Shown: piece after piece, positions 58,549-60,000 of the stretch
Position numbering within the stretch: the stretch's first letter is position 1
Layout of the letters: each line of letters opens with the position of its first letter
Notes under the pieces: generated by a model
Database searches by the model: none
The model's input: the letters and a program-made list of their open reading frames with translations, nothing else
What the model was told of the DNA's origin: nothing
Position numbers and translations under genes: made by a program
Assembly (NCBI RefSeq): GCF_000092045.1
Contig: NC_007761.1
Span: 1 to 60,000, forward strand
Direction of reading: 5' to 3'
Source: Rhizobium etli CFN 42
Lineage (GTDB): Bacteria > Pseudomonadota > Alphaproteobacteria > Rhizobiales > Rhizobiaceae
DNA length: 60,000 bases

Positions 58549-60000
58549 TCATGTACCACGTGGTTTTGCCCGTGTCGTTGGCAACGCCTCTTCCGGCCGC
58601 TCCGGCCAGGGGTGGCGAGGATAGCGTCCGCGCATCTCGGCGCGTACGTCCTTCCATGAGCCCGCCCAGAAGCCAGGCAGGTCGCGCGTCGTCTGGATCG
58701 GCCGGTGCGCCGGCGACGTCAGCTCCAGGAGAAGCGGCAGGCGGCCTCCGGCGACCGCCGGGTGTTGCTTGAGACCGAACAGCTCCTGCACGCGGATCGT
58801 CAAGATGGGCTCCTCGCCCTCATATTGGATCGGATGTCTTTGACCGGTCGGCGCCTCGAAATGAGTCGGGGCAAGCCGGCTAAGATCGCGCTGCAGCTCG
58901 TGCGGCACCAGCGACATCAGCCCGTTCGAAAGCCCTGCCGCAGAAATCTCGGAAAGGCTTCGGGCGTCCTCCTGGAAGGGAGCGAACCATTCCTCCAGCC
59001 GGGAAAGCAGAGCATCGTCGCTGACATCGGGCCAGGGATCACCGATCGTCCGATGAAGGAAGCCGATCCGTTCGCGAAGCTGCAGTACCTCCTTCGAGAA
59101 GGCGAGCTGATCGAACCCCAGTTCGCGCACGCCCTCCATCAGCGCCTGAGTGACGGCGGCCCCGGAAGGACGCGGCAAGGGCGTCTCTTCGAAGACGATC
59201 GCGCCAAGCCGGGTTGCCCGCCGCGCCCGCACCTGCCGGCTCTGCCGGTCGAAGAATGTCTGGTCATAGGTTCCGATCTCGCCAGGCAGTTCGGCTTCGA
59301 TATCCGCACGCGTCACTTCGGCCGCCGCCAGAATCCGCCCCTGTGCCGCGCGCCCGGTGAGATCGGCGATGACGAGCATCTGGCTGCCGGCGAGCCTCTC
59401 GGTTTCCGGCAGTTCCGCTCCCCGCCCGTTCGCCATGACGAATCGTCCGCGCCCGCCGCGTTGAAGCGCGATTCTGTCGGGGAATGCATGCAGCAGCAGC
59501 TGACCCGCCAGCACAGGTGCGGCTGTGGTGACGGTATCGAGGCCGGCGGCCAGCCGCCCCGCCAGCCGCCGCGAAGCGTCGGCTCTTTCGCCGCGCTCGG
59601 TCTTGAAGCGCCGCAGCCGATCCTCGATGTCGACGCTCGGCCCGCCAAGCCCCTGTTCGGTCAGGAGCACGGCAATCATCGCCGCCTCCCGGGCATGGCC
59701 GGATTCGCCTGATGAAACGACCATGGCGGCAAGCCGCGGCGGCAGAGCGAGATCGCGCATCATCTTGCCGCGGCCGGTCAACCCGCCATCCTTGTCGAGC
59801 GCTCCCAGTTGGCCGAGCAGCGCCCGCGCTTCCTTAAGCGTCGTTTCCGGCGGCTGATCGACGAAGGCAAGGGATGCCGGATTCTGGACGCCCCAATGGG
59901 CGAGATCGAGCACCAGGCCGGAGAGATCGCTGGAGAGGATCTGCGGCGGCGTGAAAGCCGGCAGTGCCGCCGTCTGCCCCTGGTGCCAAAGCCGGATGGC
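58549..60000 (-). CDS. hrpB: ATP-dependent helicase HrpB (C-terminal part, cut by window end)
   Basis: DEAH-box RNA helicase-like protein of the HrpB family. Only the C-terminal 483 codons are inside the window; the frame is open to base 60000 and the DEAH core lies beyond. Visible are the family segments DLSGLVLDLAHWGVQNP, DLALPPRLAAMVV, EAAMIAVLLTEQGLGGP, and the characteristic C-terminus SPAHRPIQTTRDLPGFWAGSWKDVRAEMRGRYPRHPWPE. Function in E. coli is unsettled. It precedes actS by 21 bp on the same strand. Confidence 0.93.
   Translation of the reverse strand, partial: AIRLWHQGQTAALPAFTPPQILSSDLSGLVLDLAHWGVQNPASLAFVDQPPETTLKEARALLGQLGALDKDGGLTGRGKMMRDLALPPRLAAMVVSSGESGHAREAAMIAVLLTEQGLGGPSVDIEDRLRRFKTERGERADASRRLAGRLAAGLDTVTTAAPVLAGQLLLHAFPDRIALQRGGRGRFVMANGRGAELPETERLAGSQMLVIADLTGRAAQGRILAAAEVTRADIEAELPGEIGTYDQTFFDRQSRQVRARRATRLGAIVFEETPLPRPSGAAVTQALMEGVRELGFDQLAFSKEVLQLRERIGFLHRTIGDPWPDVSDDALLSRLEEWFAPFQEDARSLSEISAAGLSNGLMSLVPHELQRDLSRLAPTHFEAPTGQRHPIQYEGEEPILTIRVQELFGLKQHPAVAGGRLPLLLELTSPAHRPIQTTRDLPGFWAGSWKDVRAEMRGRYPRHPWPERPEEALPTTRAKPRGT

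Noticed and set aside
58555..58564. CACGTG palindrome (ACCACGTGGT) considered as a third parS site
   Set aside because: Outside the 6-bp core it lacks the TTTC/GAAA arms; too many mismatches to the two sites accepted here.

Overview
The window is GC-rich alphaproteobacterial chromosome, very probably from Rhizobium (R. etli / R. leguminosarum group), and it begins at or beside the chromosomal replication origin. Evidence: an AT-rich, gene-free first 470 bp with a perfect DnaA box and clustered GANTC (CcrM) sites, next to the alphaproteobacterial origin-linked gene series (PPDK-regulator homologue, maf, aroE, coaE, dnaQ, secB); two near-consensus parS sites; ChvG/ChvI, ActS/ActR and a DivL-type kinase; and a RIME-like rhizobial intergenic repeat. 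No prophage, transposon, tRNA, rRNA or CRISPR was seen. Gene density is high and codon use looks uniform by eye.

Layout. 1-472: putative oriC. 473-4101 (+): ppsR-like, maf, aroE, coaE, dnaQ, tightly overlapping. 4154-5251 (-): secB, fxsA. 5374-10706 (+): Tim44-like adaptor, MltA-like, Smr, XRE regulator, then gyrB. 10772-11692 (-): nitroreductase and DUF2218. 11866-13755 (+): a glutathionyl-hydroquinone reductase gene broken by an in-frame TAG, then a FAH-family enzyme. 13959-16780 (+): phaZ, DUF2852 protein, YgjP-type metallohydrolase. 16856-21915 (+): trpF-trpB-trpA-accD-folC. 21976-33953 (-): divL, a tsaE-amgK fusion, murU-like, addB, addA, trxA. 34157-39589 (-): chvI, chvG, hprK, an EIIA-Man protein, HPr, ahcY. 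39928-42697 (+): pckA, arfB, alkB. 42712-48143 (-): hisB, DUF2628, hisH, two unknown genes, hisA, hisF, hisE, coaA. 48319-55113 (+): hslV, a possible 40-residue ORF, hslU, DUF1402, cytochrome P450, malate synthase G. 55180-55863 (-): L,D-transpeptidase lipoprotein. 56043-56537 (+): mmcB. 56550-60000 (-): hrpB (cut by the window end), actS, actR.

How the parts work together. The left end holds chromosome maintenance functions (oriC, parS, gyrase, proofreading exonuclease, AddAB). Several envelope and stress circuits lie close together: ChvG/ChvI with a regulatory PTS branch (HprK, EIIA, HPr, no sugar permease) and divergent pckA; DivL heading a cluster that includes a putative MurNAc salvage pair (AmgK, MurU) and recombination repair; ActS/ActR redox/acid control; HslUV proteolysis. 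Tryptophan and histidine synthesis, fatty acid initiation (AccD), folate, CoA, glyoxylate-cycle (GlcB) and PHB turnover (PhaZ) genes make up the metabolic remainder.

Most noteworthy: the parS pair and origin signals, the Tyr-for-His substitution in DivL, the TsaE-AmgK fusion next to MurU, the amber-interrupted gene at 11866-12819, the degenerate zinc finger in AccD, a perfect 9-bp inverted repeat upstream of ahcY, a possible small gene between hslV and hslU, and unstudied membrane/small proteins inside the his cluster. Nothing here is clearly a wholly new system; the unknown genes and fusions are the best candidates for new biology.
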